From Actinomadura rifamycini DSM 43936 (GTDB taxonomy: Bacteria; Actinomycetota; Actinomycetes; Streptosporangiales; Streptosporangiaceae), in the NCBI RefSeq assembly GCF_000425065.1, contig NZ_AULB01000003.1, forward strand, positions 248,001 through 312,000: a stretch of 64,000 bases of DNA. Direction: 5' to 3'. Position 1 is the stretch's first letter. Each line of letters opens with the position of its first letter. The notes beneath the pieces were generated by a model. That model did no database searches, was not told the DNA's origin, and was given only the letters and a program-made list of their open reading frames with translations. This document shows, one piece after another, positions 18,514 through 26,404 of this stretch. The position numbers were made by a program, and so were the translations under genes.

Positions 18514-18978
18514 GGGGGCGACCCGAGAAGTCTAATTGCGCGCCCCCCGGATCCGAAGGATCACTCACCCCCACCCCAAAGCCCCAGCCCGCCCACCACC
18601 AACATCGCCGCTAAGCCCCGAGCCCGCTCCCAATCCGCCCCCCAGTGGCGAGGCCATCCACCCCCGCCACCAGCACCCCAGCCAGAGCGGACCGGAACCA
18701 CTGCGATTGCGTCCGAAGGCAGGTTCGAGCGAAGCGAGAACCTGATAGCGCAGCGAGCCCCTGGGCGAGCCGGAGCGATGCAGCAATCGCACGCAAGGCC
18801 CGTTGAAGGAAGGCCCCCTGGGGCCTGACGCCGAGGGCCTTGCAAACAAACACGCACGCACGACAGCGCCGGCGCCACCCCCAGAGACGCCGACGCTGTC
18901 ACGTGCAGGGCGTCTGCGGGAATCATGAGTCCCCCCAGAACGGCGAGCAGTCGCCTTCTCATGATGCGTCCGCAGACG
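18514..18978. repeat. Gene-free region with a cluster of nested inverted repeats
   Basis: The 597-bp gap 18495-19091 holds no protein gene I accept. From 18702 to 18978 it carries successive hairpins. TGCGATTGC (18702-18710) pairs with GCAATCGCA (18783-18791) and encloses AGGTTC/GAACCT (18721-18743). GCAAGGCCC (18793-18801) pairs with GGGCCTTGC (18835-18843) around AGGCCCC/GGGGCCT. GACAGCGCCGGCG (18862-18874) pairs with 18888-18900 with one mismatch. CGTCTGCGG (18911-18919) pairs with CCGCAGACG (18970-18978) and encloses TCATGAG/CTCATGA and GGCGA-GCAG-TCGCC. This could be a structured RNA, a REP-like repeat element or a decayed mobile element. Confidence 0.5.
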
Positions 18979-19091
18979 GCCCCAAGGTCCCTTAGCGGGA
19001 CGTATACGACGCTATCCGGATGGCCGTAATGGCCGTGTAAATCGGCCCAAACGCGGGGCCCAAATCTGGCGGGCTCCCGCGTATCCGCTGG

Positions 19092-19994
19092 TCAGGGCGC
19101 CTGTTCGGGGGCGATGACCTGGAGGGCGCGCGGGAGGACGCGGGCGGTGACGGGCAGGACGCCGGGGAGTTCGCCGTCCGCGCCGTAGGGCAGGGCGCGG
19201 CCGGGCGGGCCGGCGAGCTCGATGCGGACCTCCCGGGCGCGCAGGACGTCCACCTGGGGGCGCCGGACGTGCGTTCCGGCCTCGAGTTCGCGCATGACGG
19301 CGAAGAAGAGGGGTTTCGGGGCGGCGCGGACGAGGACGACGTCGAGGAGGCCGTCGTCGACGCGGGCGTCGGGGGCGATGTGCTTGTTGAAGCCGTAGTA
19401 GCCGGAGTTGGCGGCGACGACGGTGTAGCCGCGGAACCGGTGCTCCGCGCCGTCCGCGGTGACCAGGTAGTCGGCGGGGCGCCAGGCGAGGATGGCGCGC
19501 AGGGCGCCGACGTAGTAGGCGGCGGATCCGCGCAGGAGGCGGGACGCGTTGGCGTTGGCGTTCGCGACGGCGTCGACGCCCGCGTAGACGCTGCCGAGGA
19601 CGGCGGTGCCGTTCGCCTCGACGGCGTCGACGGCGCGCGGCTCGCCGTCGAGGAGGAGGCGGGCGAGGGCGGCGGGTTCGGCCGGGACGCCGAGCTGGCG
19701 GGCGAAGTCGTTGCCGCGCCCGGCGGGGACGACGCCGAAGACCGCGCCGGTGCCGGCGAGGGCGCCGCCGACGCGGCCGACCATGCCGTCGCCGCCGACG
19801 CCGAGGACGACGCGTCCGGCGGCCGCGGCGGTGCGGGCGAGGTCGGCGGCGTGGTCGAGGCCGCGGCTGTACTCGACGGCGAGGTCGGCGCCGGCGTCGC
19901 GGAGGGCGCGGGCGAGCGGGACGAGCGAGGCGGCGGACGCCGCGCCGCCGGCGGCGGGGTTGACGACGGCGGTGAAGGCGCGCGGCACGGTCAC
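19092..19994 (-). CDS. Diacylglycerol/lipid kinase family protein
   Basis: This 300-residue DAGK-catalytic-domain protein resembles YegS/DgkB and mycobacterial Rv2252. AFTAVVNPAAGG opens the nucleotide-binding domain. GVGGDGMVGRV is the GGDGT-type motif, here GGDGM. FGVVPAGRGNDFAR supplies the second signature. The C-terminal lobe ends ALQVIAPEQAP. The GTG at 19994 overlaps the stop of the flavoprotein gene (GTGA), so the two are translationally coupled; GTG 19988 is an alternative. It probably phosphorylates diacylglycerol or another lipid alcohol at the membrane face. Confidence 0.88.
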   Translation of the reverse strand: MTVPRAFTAVVNPAAGGAASAASLVPLARALRDAGADLAVEYSRGLDHAADLARTAAAAGRVVLGVGGDGMVGRVGGALAGTGAVFGVVPAGRGNDFARQLGVPAEPAALARLLLDGEPRAVDAVEANGTAVLGSVYAGVDAVANANANASRLLRGSAAYYVGALRAILAWRPADYLVTADGAEHRFRGYTVVAANSGYYGFNKHIAPDARVDDGLLDVVLVRAAPKPLFFAVMRELEAGTHVRRPQVDVLRAREVRIELAGPPGRALPYGADGELPGVLPVTARVLPRALQVIAPEQAP

Positions 19995-21592
19995 TCCCCG
20001 GCCGGGGGGATCAGGACGCCGGGGTTGAGGATCCCGGCGGGGTCGAGGCGGTCCTTGACGGCGCGCAGGACGGCGGCGCCGAGGGGGCCGATCTCGCGTT
20101 CGTACCAGTCGCGGTGGTCGGTGCCGACGCCGTGGTGGTGGCTGATCGTGCCGCCCGCGTCGATGATCGCGTCGTTGGCGGCGCGCTTCGCCTTGTCCCA
20201 GTGCGGGAGGGGGTCGTCGCCCTGGGCGGAGACGACCGTGAAGTAGAGGGACGCGCCCGCGGGGTAGACGTGCGAGATGTGGCACATGACGAGGGGCGGG
20301 GTGCCGGAGCCGGCCAGCGTGCCGATGAGCGCGTTCCGGACGGCCTCGTAGAGGTCGGGGATCCGCGACCAGAAGCCGGCGGTCTCCAGCGTCTCGACGA
20401 ACGCGCCGACGTCCAGGAGTGCGTCGCGCAGGTAGGGGGCGTCGAAGCGGCCGCGCTCCCATTTCTCGCCGGGCGCGGCGCCGAGGGGTTCGCCGCCCGC
20501 GGCGCGGAGCGCGTCGGCGGCGCGGGCGCGCCGGTCGGCGACCTGCGCGGCGGTCCCCTCGAAGCCGAGGACGGCGAGGCAGCCGGCGGTGGCGCCGGAG
20601 CCGATCGCGGCCGGGTCGGCGAGCCCGATCATGGTCTCGGTCTCGTCCGAGAGGCGCAGGACGGCGGGGACGGGGCCGTCCTGGGCGAGGCGGCGGAGCC
20701 CGGCGGCCCCTTCGGCGAACGTCGGGAACCGCCATCCCTCGTAGGCGCGCTCCTCGGGGGCGGGGTGGATCCGGACGGTCACCGCGGTGATCACGCCGAA
20801 GGCGCCCTCGGAGCCGAGGACGAGCTGGCGCAGGTCGGGCCCGGCGGCGGACTTGGGGGCGCGGCCGAGGTCGAGGGTGCCTTCGGGGGTGGCGACGGTG
20901 AGCCCGAGGACCATGTCGTCGAACCGGCCGTACCCGGCGGACGCCTGCCCGCTGGACCGCGCCGCGGCGAATCCGCCGATCGTCGCCCACTCGTACGACT
21001 GGGGGAAGTGGCCGAGCGTGTACCCGTGCTCGGCGAGCAGGGCCTCGACGTCGGGCGCCCGCAGGCCGGGCAGCAGGACGGCGGTGCGGGACTCGCGGTC
21101 GATCGAGCGGAGGCCGGCCATCCGGCGCAGGTCGAGGGCGACGAACCGGTCGGCGCGCTGCGGCGCGAGCCCGCCGACGACGGAGGTGCCGCCGCCGAAG
21201 GGGACGACGGCGATCCGGTGGGCGGCGCAGGCGCGCAGGACCGCGAGGACCTCGTCGTGCCCGCCGGGCAGGACGACCGCGTCGGGCGCGGCGGACGTCT
21301 CGCCGGCGCGGACGCGCATCAGGTCGGGCGTCGACTTGCCGCGGGTGTGCCGGACGCGGGTCTCGGCGTCGGTGCGGACGTGCCGGGCGCCGCCGGCGGC
21401 CGCGGCGAGCGCGGCGAGTTCGGCGGCGTCCAGCCGGGGCTCTGCGGGGACGATCCCGGCGAGGTCCACGGGGCGCGCGTCGCGGGTCCGCACGCCGAGC
21501 ATGTCCCGCAGCAGCCCGACGACGGGTTCGGGCAGCGGCGCCGCCCGGTCGGGGTCCCCCCAGCCGCTCCACCGCATGTCGCGCGCGTCCAC
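19991..21592 (-). CDS. FAD-linked oxidase, alkyl-DHAP synthase (AGPS)-like
   Basis: This 533-residue VAO/PCMH flavoprotein is close to alkylglycerone-phosphate synthase. The FAD-binding part has VVPFGGGTSVVGGL near 145 and GYTLGHFPQSYEWATIGGF near 205. The active-site SHHHGVGTDH near residue 485 matches the AGPS His cluster, and the protein ends with LDPAGILNPG. AGPS exchanges an acyl for an alkyl group on dihydroxyacetone phosphate; whether this bacterial relative does so is unproven. The GTG start has GGGAGG upstream. It forms an operon with the lipid kinase and is divergent from TetR and GlpD, the arrangement I recall for Rv2249c-Rv2252 of M. tuberculosis. Confidence 0.87.
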   Translation of the reverse strand: MDARDMRWSGWGDPDRAAPLPEPVVGLLRDMLGVRTRDARPVDLAGIVPAEPRLDAAELAALAAAAGGARHVRTDAETRVRHTRGKSTPDLMRVRAGETSAAPDAVVLPGGHDEVLAVLRACAAHRIAVVPFGGGTSVVGGLAPQRADRFVALDLRRMAGLRSIDRESRTAVLLPGLRAPDVEALLAEHGYTLGHFPQSYEWATIGGFAAARSSGQASAGYGRFDDMVLGLTVATPEGTLDLGRAPKSAAGPDLRQLVLGSEGAFGVITAVTVRIHPAPEERAYEGWRFPTFAEGAAGLRRLAQDGPVPAVLRLSDETETMIGLADPAAIGSGATAGCLAVLGFEGTAAQVADRRARAADALRAAGGEPLGAAPGEKWERGRFDAPYLRDALLDVGAFVETLETAGFWSRIPDLYEAVRNALIGTLAGSGTPPLVMCHISHVYPAGASLYFTVVSAQGDDPLPHWDKAKRAANDAIIDAGGTISHHHGVGTDHRDWYEREIGPLGAAVLRAVKDRLDPAGILNPGVLIPPAGE

Positions 21593-21616
21593 CCTGCCTC
21601 CCGGCTCGTCGTTCCG

Positions 21617-21637
21617 TGTGTCTTACACTGTGACACA
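21617..21637. promoter_or_regulatory. Operator-like palindrome over the TetR start
   Basis: TGTGTC (21617-21622) and GACACA (21632-21637) form an inverted repeat with a 9-bp centre, inside the 44-bp gap of the divergent pair. A -10-like TACACT (21624-21629) lies 7 nt before the TetR ATG at 21637, so the transcript may be leaderless. A repressor bound here would block both directions. The repeat is seen; binding by the adjacent TetR protein is inferred. Confidence 0.5.
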
Positions 21638-22245
21638 TGACGTCGAACCGTCACAATGGGAGCGGCGCCCGGACCGCCGACGACACCGTCCTGGACGCCG
21701 CCCGCGACTGCGTCCTCGCGGTCGGCGTGCGCCGGACGACGCTGACCGACATCGCCCGCCGCGCCGGCGTCTCGCGGATGACGCTGTACCGCCGCTGGCC
21801 GGACGTCCGCACGATCGTCGCCGACCTGATGACCCGCGAGTGGGTGCGGATCGGCGCCGCCGTGCAGCCGCCCGACGACGGCCGCCCGGTGCGCGGGCGG
21901 CTGGTGGACGGCCTGGTCGAGGGCGTCCGCGCGTTCCGCGCGCACCCGCTGCTCCGCAAGATCGTCGACGTGGACCCCGAGCTGCTGCTCCCCTACGTCC
22001 TCGACCGCCTCGGCGCCAGCCAGCGGGCGTTCCTGGAGCTGTTCGAGGAGGCGATCACCGCGGGGCACGCCGACGGGACGATCCGTCCCGGCCACCCCGC
22101 GCGGCAGGCGCGCGCGCTGCTGCTGGTCGTCCAGTCCTACGGGCTGTCCGGCCGCACCGTGATCGACGAGGACGACCCCGAGCTGGGGGCGGCCGCGTTC
22201 GACGCCGAGCTGCGCGACGCCCTCGACCGGCTGCTCGCCCCGTGA
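21637..22245 (+). CDS. TetR-family regulator of the glycerolipid genes
   Basis: This 202-residue TetR protein has its helix-turn-helix at residues ~15-60: VLDAARDCVLAVGVRRTTL followed by DIARRAGVSRMTLYRRW. The C-terminal ligand-binding part is not recognisable as a subgroup. The ATG at 21637 has no ribosome site and a -10-like box 7 nt upstream, suggesting leaderless translation. It is divergent from the AGPS-like gene and precedes glpD by 79 bp, so it probably controls both lipid-related transcripts. Confidence 0.9.
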   Translation: MTSNRHNGSGARTADDTVLDAARDCVLAVGVRRTTLTDIARRAGVSRMTLYRRWPDVRTIVADLMTREWVRIGAAVQPPDDGRPVRGRLVDGLVEGVRAFRAHPLLRKIVDVDPELLLPYVLDRLGASQRAFLELFEEAITAGHADGTIRPGHPARQARALLLVVQSYGLSGRTVIDEDDPELGAAAFDAELRDALDRLLAP

Positions 22246-22324
22246 CCGCCGTCCCGTCCGCACCGCGCACCGCGCGAGGCCGGCGCCTCGACCGCAGCAC
22301 CGCACGTTGGAGAGGGCTCCCCAC

Positions 22325-23866
22325 ATGACCAATGCACCCGGACGATCGTCGCTGAACCGGCAGCGGCGCGCGCGCGAGCTCGCGGCGCTGCCCGGCGAGG
22401 TCGTGGACGTCCTGGTCGTCGGGCTCGGCGCCACGGGGGCCGGGGCCGCGCTGGACGCGGCGTCGCGGGGGCTGTCGGTCGCCGCGATCGACGCGCACGA
22501 CCTGGCGTTCGGGACGTCGCGGTGGAGCTCGAAGCTGATCCACGGCGGGCTGCGCTACCTGGCGTCCGGGCAGGTGGACGTGGCGTACGAGAGCGCGGTC
22601 GAGCGGGGGACGCTGCTGACCCGGACGGCCCCGCACCTGGTGGCCGCGCAGCCGTTCGTCCTGCCGCTGACGCCGCTGGTGCCGCGCACGCACGCGCTGG
22701 TGTCCCGGGCCGGGCTGCACGCCGGGGACGCGCTGCGAAGGGCCGCGGGCACGCCGCGGTCGGCGCTGCCGCGCTCCCGCCGGCTGTCGGCGGTGGAGAC
22801 GCTGCGGGCCGCGCCCGCGCTGCGCCGGCTGGGGCTGCGCGGCGGGCTGCTGTCCTGGGACGGGCGGCTCGCCGACGACGCGCGCCTGGTCACGGCCATC
22901 GCGCGGACGGCGGCCGCGCACGGCGCCCGGATCCTCACCCGGTGCCGCGCGGTCGCGCTGGCCGGTGACGGCGCGCTCGTCCGCGACGAGGAGACCGGGC
23001 GGGAGTTCACCGTCCGGGCGCGCGCCGTGGTCAACGCCGCCGGCGTGTGGGCGGGCGGCCTCGTGGACGGGGTGCGGCTGCGGCCGTCGCGCGGGACGCA
23101 CCTGGTGGTGCGGCCGGAGGCGCTGCCGGGGCGGGCGGGGATGCAGATCCCGGTGCCGGGCGAGTTCGGCCGGTTCCTGCTCGTGCTGCCGCAGGAGGAC
23201 GGCCGGGTCTACGTGGGGCTGACGGACGAGCCCGCCGACGGGCCGATCCCCGACGTGCCCGAGCCGTCGCCAGGCGAAATCGGGTTCCTGCTGGACGTGC
23301 TGGGCGCGGCGCTCGAGGTACCGGTGCGGCCGGCGGACGTGGTCGGCGCGTTCGCCGGGCTGCGCCCCCTGCTGGACACGGGCGCGGGCGGGGGGACGGC
23401 CGACCTGTCGCGGCGGCACGCGGTGCTGACCTCGCGGGACGGGGTGGTGACGGTCGTCGGCGGCAAGCTGACCACCTACCGGCGGATGGCGCAGGACGCC
23501 GTGGACGCCGCCGCGGCGGCCCGCGGGCTCGCGGCCGGGCCGTGCCGCACCGCGCGGATCCCGCTGGTCGGGGCGGCGCCGCCGGACCGGCTCGCGCGGC
23601 TGGACGCGCCGCAGCGGCTCGTCCGCCGGTACGGGGCGGAGGCCCCGCTGCTCGCGGCGCTCGGCGCGGACGATCCGGCGATGCTGGAGCCCGTGGTCCC
23701 GGGGCTGCCGGTGCTGGGCGCCGAGCTGGCGTGGGCCGTCCGGCACGAGGGGGCGCTGGACGCGGGCGACGTCCTGGACCGCCGGACCCGCATCGGGCTC
23801 GTGGCCGCCGACCGGGCGGCCGCGCTCCCGGCGGCCGAGGCGCTGACCAGGGCCTCCACCGGGTGA
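22325..23866 (+). CDS. glpD: Glycerol-3-phosphate dehydrogenase, FAD-dependent
   Basis: This 513-residue protein is a GlpD/GlpA-type flavoenzyme that oxidises glycerol-3-phosphate to dihydroxyacetone phosphate and passes electrons to quinone. The FAD motif VLVVGLGATGAGAALDAASR lies near residue 25. The hallmark SRWSSKLIHGGLRYL near 65 binds flavin and substrate. VVGGKLTTYRRMAQDAV near 385 is the second signature. I chose ATG 22325, preceded by GGAGAGGG; an in-frame TTG at 22307 lies in that site. The substrate link with the AGPS-like protein (both touch DHAP) supports a shared glycerolipid role. Confidence 0.92.
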   Translation: MTNAPGRSSLNRQRRARELAALPGEVVDVLVVGLGATGAGAALDAASRGLSVAAIDAHDLAFGTSRWSSKLIHGGLRYLASGQVDVAYESAVERGTLLTRTAPHLVAAQPFVLPLTPLVPRTHALVSRAGLHAGDALRRAAGTPRSALPRSRRLSAVETLRAAPALRRLGLRGGLLSWDGRLADDARLVTAIARTAAAHGARILTRCRAVALAGDGALVRDEETGREFTVRARAVVNAAGVWAGGLVDGVRLRPSRGTHLVVRPEALPGRAGMQIPVPGEFGRFLLVLPQEDGRVYVGLTDEPADGPIPDVPEPSPGEIGFLLDVLGAALEVPVRPADVVGAFAGLRPLLDTGAGGGTADLSRRHAVLTSRDGVVTVVGGKLTTYRRMAQDAVDAAAAARGLAAGPCRTARIPLVGAAPPDRLARLDAPQRLVRRYGAEAPLLAALGADDPAMLEPVVPGLPVLGAELAWAVRHEGALDAGDVLDRRTRIGLVAADRAAALPAAEALTRASTG

Positions 23867-23923
23867 GGGGGCGGCCCCGGCGGGTATGGGGTTCCCCACC
23901 ATCGCTGGCCCCCCGGAGCTCTG

Positions 23924-23942
23924 TTAGGTTAACCTAACCTAA
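23924..23942 (+). promoter_or_regulatory. Iron box (IdeR/DtxR-type operator)
   Basis: The 19-bp string TTAGGTTAACCTAACCTAA matches the IdeR/DtxR consensus (TTAGGTTAGGCTAACCTAA) at 17 of 19 positions. It lies 27 bp before the start of the sucrase/ferredoxin-like gene. Iron-loaded IdeR would be expected to repress this promoter. The match is seen by eye and the regulator itself is not in this window. Confidence 0.8.
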
Positions 23943-23969
23943 TCGGCTGAGATCGGCGGGGGGTTCTCT

Positions 23970-24875
23970 TTGACGCGCGGCAAGGGCTGCGGGCACTGCC
24001 CGGGCAGTCACACCGGCGAGCGGCCGTGCCTGGCGAGCGCCACGGCGAAGGCCCGCTCCTGGCTGCTCATCGAGCACCCGGGCCCGTGGCCGGAGCGCGT
24101 CGAGGACATCGCCGGGCCGGCGCCGGTCGCGCGGGCCGTGCGCGCCGCGCTGCGCGCGGGCGTCCGGCCGCAGCTCATCCGCCGGACCGGCCGCCGCCGC
24201 GCGATCCCCCCGATGCAGGTGTACGCGGCGTTCTCCGAGGGCGGCCGGATCTGGGCGGAGGGGCGCAAGCTCGCCGACCCGGAGGAGCTGGACGCCCTCG
24301 ATCTGGACGCCCTCGCCGCGGGGCGCTCGCCGGGGCTGGGGGCGCCCGTCGCCGACCCCGTCCTGCTGGTGTGCACGCACGGCAAGCGCAACGCGTGCTG
24401 CGCGCGCACGGGCGCGCCGCTCGCGCGCTCGCTGGCGTCACGTTTCGGGCCGCTCGTCTGGGAAACCACCCATGTCGGCGGTGACCGATTCGCGGCGAAC
24501 CTGGTATGTCTCCCCCACGGCTTCTACTACGGCGACCTCGGCGAGACCGAGGCGGTCGCCGCGGTGGACGCGTACCTGCGGGGCGAGATCGTCCTGGAGC
24601 GGCTGCGCGGACGCGCCGGGACCCCCGAGCCCGCGCAGGCCGCGGAGCACTTCGTCCGGGCCCACACCGGACGGCTGGAAGCGGACGCCGTGCACGTGGA
24701 ATCCCTCACAGGGACGACCCGGTACGAAGCGGTGGTCACCGTTCAGGGGAGCCGTTACCGGGTCGCCTTCGAGGCCGTTCAGCAGTCGGCCCCGTGCGGC
24801 CCCGACTGCGGGGAGAACCTGGAAACCTACATTGTTAGGGACCTCACCCTTCTCAACGCGGCGGCCCTCGTGTAA
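23970..24875 (+). CDS. Sucrase/ferredoxin-like protein, probable iron-regulated thioredoxin-fold [2Fe-2S] protein
   Basis: This 301-residue protein belongs to the sucrase/ferredoxin-like family (PF06999). CTHGKRNACCARTG near residue 134 gives the Cys-rich motif. The motif TTHVGGDRFAANLVCLPHG near 167 gives the conserved His residues that help hold a [2Fe-2S] cluster in the Apd1-like relatives. A further C-terminal pair is CGPDCGENLE. The N-terminus KGCGHCPGSHTGERPC is also Cys-rich. The start is TTG 23970 with a G-run upstream. The iron box before it suggests a role in iron metabolism, perhaps reduction of ferric siderophores; this is inference. Confidence 0.82.
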   Translation: MTRGKGCGHCPGSHTGERPCLASATAKARSWLLIEHPGPWPERVEDIAGPAPVARAVRAALRAGVRPQLIRRTGRRRAIPPMQVYAAFSEGGRIWAEGRKLADPEELDALDLDALAAGRSPGLGAPVADPVLLVCTHGKRNACCARTGAPLARSLASRFGPLVWETTHVGGDRFAANLVCLPHGFYYGDLGETEAVAAVDAYLRGEIVLERLRGRAGTPEPAQAAEHFVRAHTGRLEADAVHVESLTGTTRYEAVVTVQGSRYRVAFEAVQQSAPCGPDCGENLETYIVRDLTLLNAAALV

Positions 24876-24941
24876 TCTCTCGGAGGTCCCTTTAGAGGGC
24901 ATCCGTGTCGCACGTCCCCAGGATTCCGGAGTAACCGGACG

Positions 24942-24968
24942 GGGAACAGAGCGGCAACTCCAGACGTT
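24942..24968 (+). promoter_or_regulatory. Possible SigR/ECF-type promoter upstream of the WhiB gene
   Basis: GGGAAC (24942-24947), an 18-bp spacer and GTT (24966-24968) fit the thiol-stress sigma factor pattern GGGAAT-N18-GTT except for the last -35 base. The predicted transcript would have a leader of about 90 nt before ATG 25066. It is one of many possible matches in such GC-rich DNA. Confidence 0.35.
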
Positions 24969-25065
24969 GGACCATTCGGCGCTTCGCTTCTGACTCTCGT
25001 CATGTGAAGCACGTCGAGCGTCCATGTCCTTTGCTCAGTACGAAACCAATCAAGGTGGGTGTTCC

Positions 25066-25362
25066 ATGGCTCAGGTACGTCGGCAGGCAAACCTCCCTCG
25101 TCCCAGCTGGGGCTGGCAGGACGCCGCGGCGTGCCGGGGGGAAGACCTCGTCCTCTTCTTCGGTCCCGACGGCGAGCGCCAGCCCGAGCGCGAGATTCGC
25201 GAGCGCAAGGCCAAGCAGATCTGCATGGGCTGCCCGGTCCGCACGGAGTGCCTGGACTACGCGGTGTCCCGGCCCGAGAAGTACGGCACGTGGGGCGGCC
25301 TCAACGAGGACGAGCGCGCGTCCGAGCGCCGGCGCCGCATGCGTCGCGCCAACGCCGCCTAG
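25066..25362 (+). CDS. WhiB-like [4Fe-4S] transcription factor
   Basis: This 98-residue WhiB-family protein has four cluster-binding Cys: one in AACRGED, two in ICMGCPVR and one in ECLDYA. The turn GTWGGLNEDER and the basic end RRRRMRR bind sigma-A and DNA respectively. The LFFGPDGERQ segment recalls WhiB3/WhiD, but I do not assign the subgroup. I chose ATG 25066, with AAGGTGG 7-8 nt upstream, over an in-frame ATG at 25024. It is monocistronic and followed by two strong terminators. Family members respond to redox or NO through the cluster. Confidence 0.92.
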   Translation: MAQVRRQANLPRPSWGWQDAAACRGEDLVLFFGPDGERQPEREIRERKAKQICMGCPVRTECLDYAVSRPEKYGTWGGLNEDERASERRRRMRRANAA

Positions 25363-25450
25363 CCGACCGCGCACAGGGCGGCGAACCCCTGCAGGACCAG
25401 CCGCCCCAACGCTCCCAGAACCACCCCGGCACGCCACCGAGATAAACGAC

Positions 25451-25474
25451 ACGGCCCCGCACCGGCGGGGCCGT
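25451..25474 (+). terminator. Rho-independent terminator 1 after the WhiB gene
   Basis: ACGGCCCCGC (25451-25460) and GCGGGGCCGT (25465-25474) form a perfect 10-bp stem with a 4-nt ACCG loop, followed by TTGCGTTG. It lies 88 bp after the WhiB stop. Confidence 0.75.
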
Positions 25475-25481
25475 TTGCGTT

Positions 25482-25515
25482 GCCCGTACCCGGTCCCGAT
25501 GGACCGGGTACGGGC
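25482..25515. terminator. Bidirectional terminator 2 between WhiB and the phosphoribosyltransferase
   Basis: GCCCGTACCCGGTCC (25482-25496) and GGACCGGGTACGGGC (25501-25515) form a perfect 15-bp stem with a CGAT loop. It is followed by GTTTGCG on the plus strand. It lies 7 bp after the first terminator and between two convergent genes, so it can serve both. Confidence 0.75.
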
Positions 25516-25611
25516 GTTTGCGTCACCCTTGCACCGTTCCGCCGTTCCCGAATTGCCGGGCGGTCGCCTTTTACCGCATCGAACGGCACCGCGTTAGCAA
25601 TTTCCCGGAAT

Positions 25612-26337
25612 TCACCGCGCTCCATTGTGGGGCGTGGTAGAGCGCCCGGCGCGTTCCAGCCAGCCGGTCACGTCGCGGTCGGTGAGCTGACCGAAGTCCC
25701 GGTACCACTGCCCGACGGCGCGGAAGTCCCAGGGCGCCGCCGGCACCACGAGGAGGTCCACCTCCGCCTCCAGCCGCCGCACGGTCTCCGCGGCCCCCAC
25801 CGGCACCGCCAGCGCCAGCCGCGACGGGCCCCGCTCCCGCAGCGCCCACACGGCCGCGCGGGCCGTCCCGCCGGTCGCCAGGCCGTCGTCGACCACCACG
25901 ACCGGGCGTCCGGACGTCTCCGGCAGCGGCCGCCCGCCCCGGTACGCCGCCACCCGGCGGTCCAGTTCCGCCCGCTCGGCGGCCACCGTGTCCGCCAGGT
26001 CCTCCTCGGTGAGCCCGAGCCGGGCCAGCAGCCCGGCGTCGAACACCGGCGAGCCGCCCTCCGCGATCGCGCCCACGCCCAGCTCCGGCTGCGGCGGGTA
26101 GCCGATCTTGCGGGTCACCAGGACGTCCAGCGGCGCGTCCAGCCGCCGCGCGATCTCGTAGCCCACCGGGACGCCGCCGCGCGGCAGCGCCAGCACCGCG
26201 GCGCCCTCCAGCCCCAGCGGCGCCAGCCGCTCGGCGAGCACCCGGCCCGCCTCGGTCCGGTCCGCGTACGGGAGCCGGACCGTCTCCTCCCGCTGGATCT
26301 CCTCGCGCGTCCTGTTCCTCGTCCTGTCCCAGGGCAT
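25612..26337 (-). CDS. Phosphoribosyltransferase-family protein
   Basis: This 241-residue type I PRTase has the PRPP loop VVVVDDGLATGGTARAA near residue 150 and the N-terminal ALPRGGVPVGYEIARRL, typical of uncharacterised actinobacterial PRTases found near stress or phosphatase genes. I chose ATG 26337, preceded by GGAGGGGG, over a GTG at 26373. No base specificity can be read from the hood region. It is convergent with WhiB and shares the terminator at 25482-25515. Confidence 0.85.
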   Translation of the reverse strand: MPWDRTRNRTREEIQREETVRLPYADRTEAGRVLAERLAPLGLEGAAVLALPRGGVPVGYEIARRLDAPLDVLVTRKIGYPPQPELGVGAIAEGGSPVFDAGLLARLGLTEEDLADTVAAERAELDRRVAAYRGGRPLPETSGRPVVVVDDGLATGGTARAAVWALRERGPSRLALAVPVGAAETVRRLEAEVDLLVVPAAPWDFRAVGQWYRDFGQLTDRDVTGWLERAGRSTTPHNGAR

Positions 26338-26404
26338 CGCGCACACCCCCTCCGGGGTCGCTTGCACCTTCACCCCGGAGCCCTACCCGCTCAGCGCGGT
26401 TCTG

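Noticed and set aside
18561..18962. Minus-strand frames of 98-133 codons in the hairpin-rich gap
   Set aside because: Several frames overlap one another on the same strand, none has a ribosome site or family features, and the DNA is better explained as repeats.
19995..21638. N-terminal extension of the lipid-kinase frame to about 848 residues
   Set aside because: The extension is Arg/Pro-rich and overlaps the AGPS-like gene in another frame. The kinase starts at the GTGA overlap.
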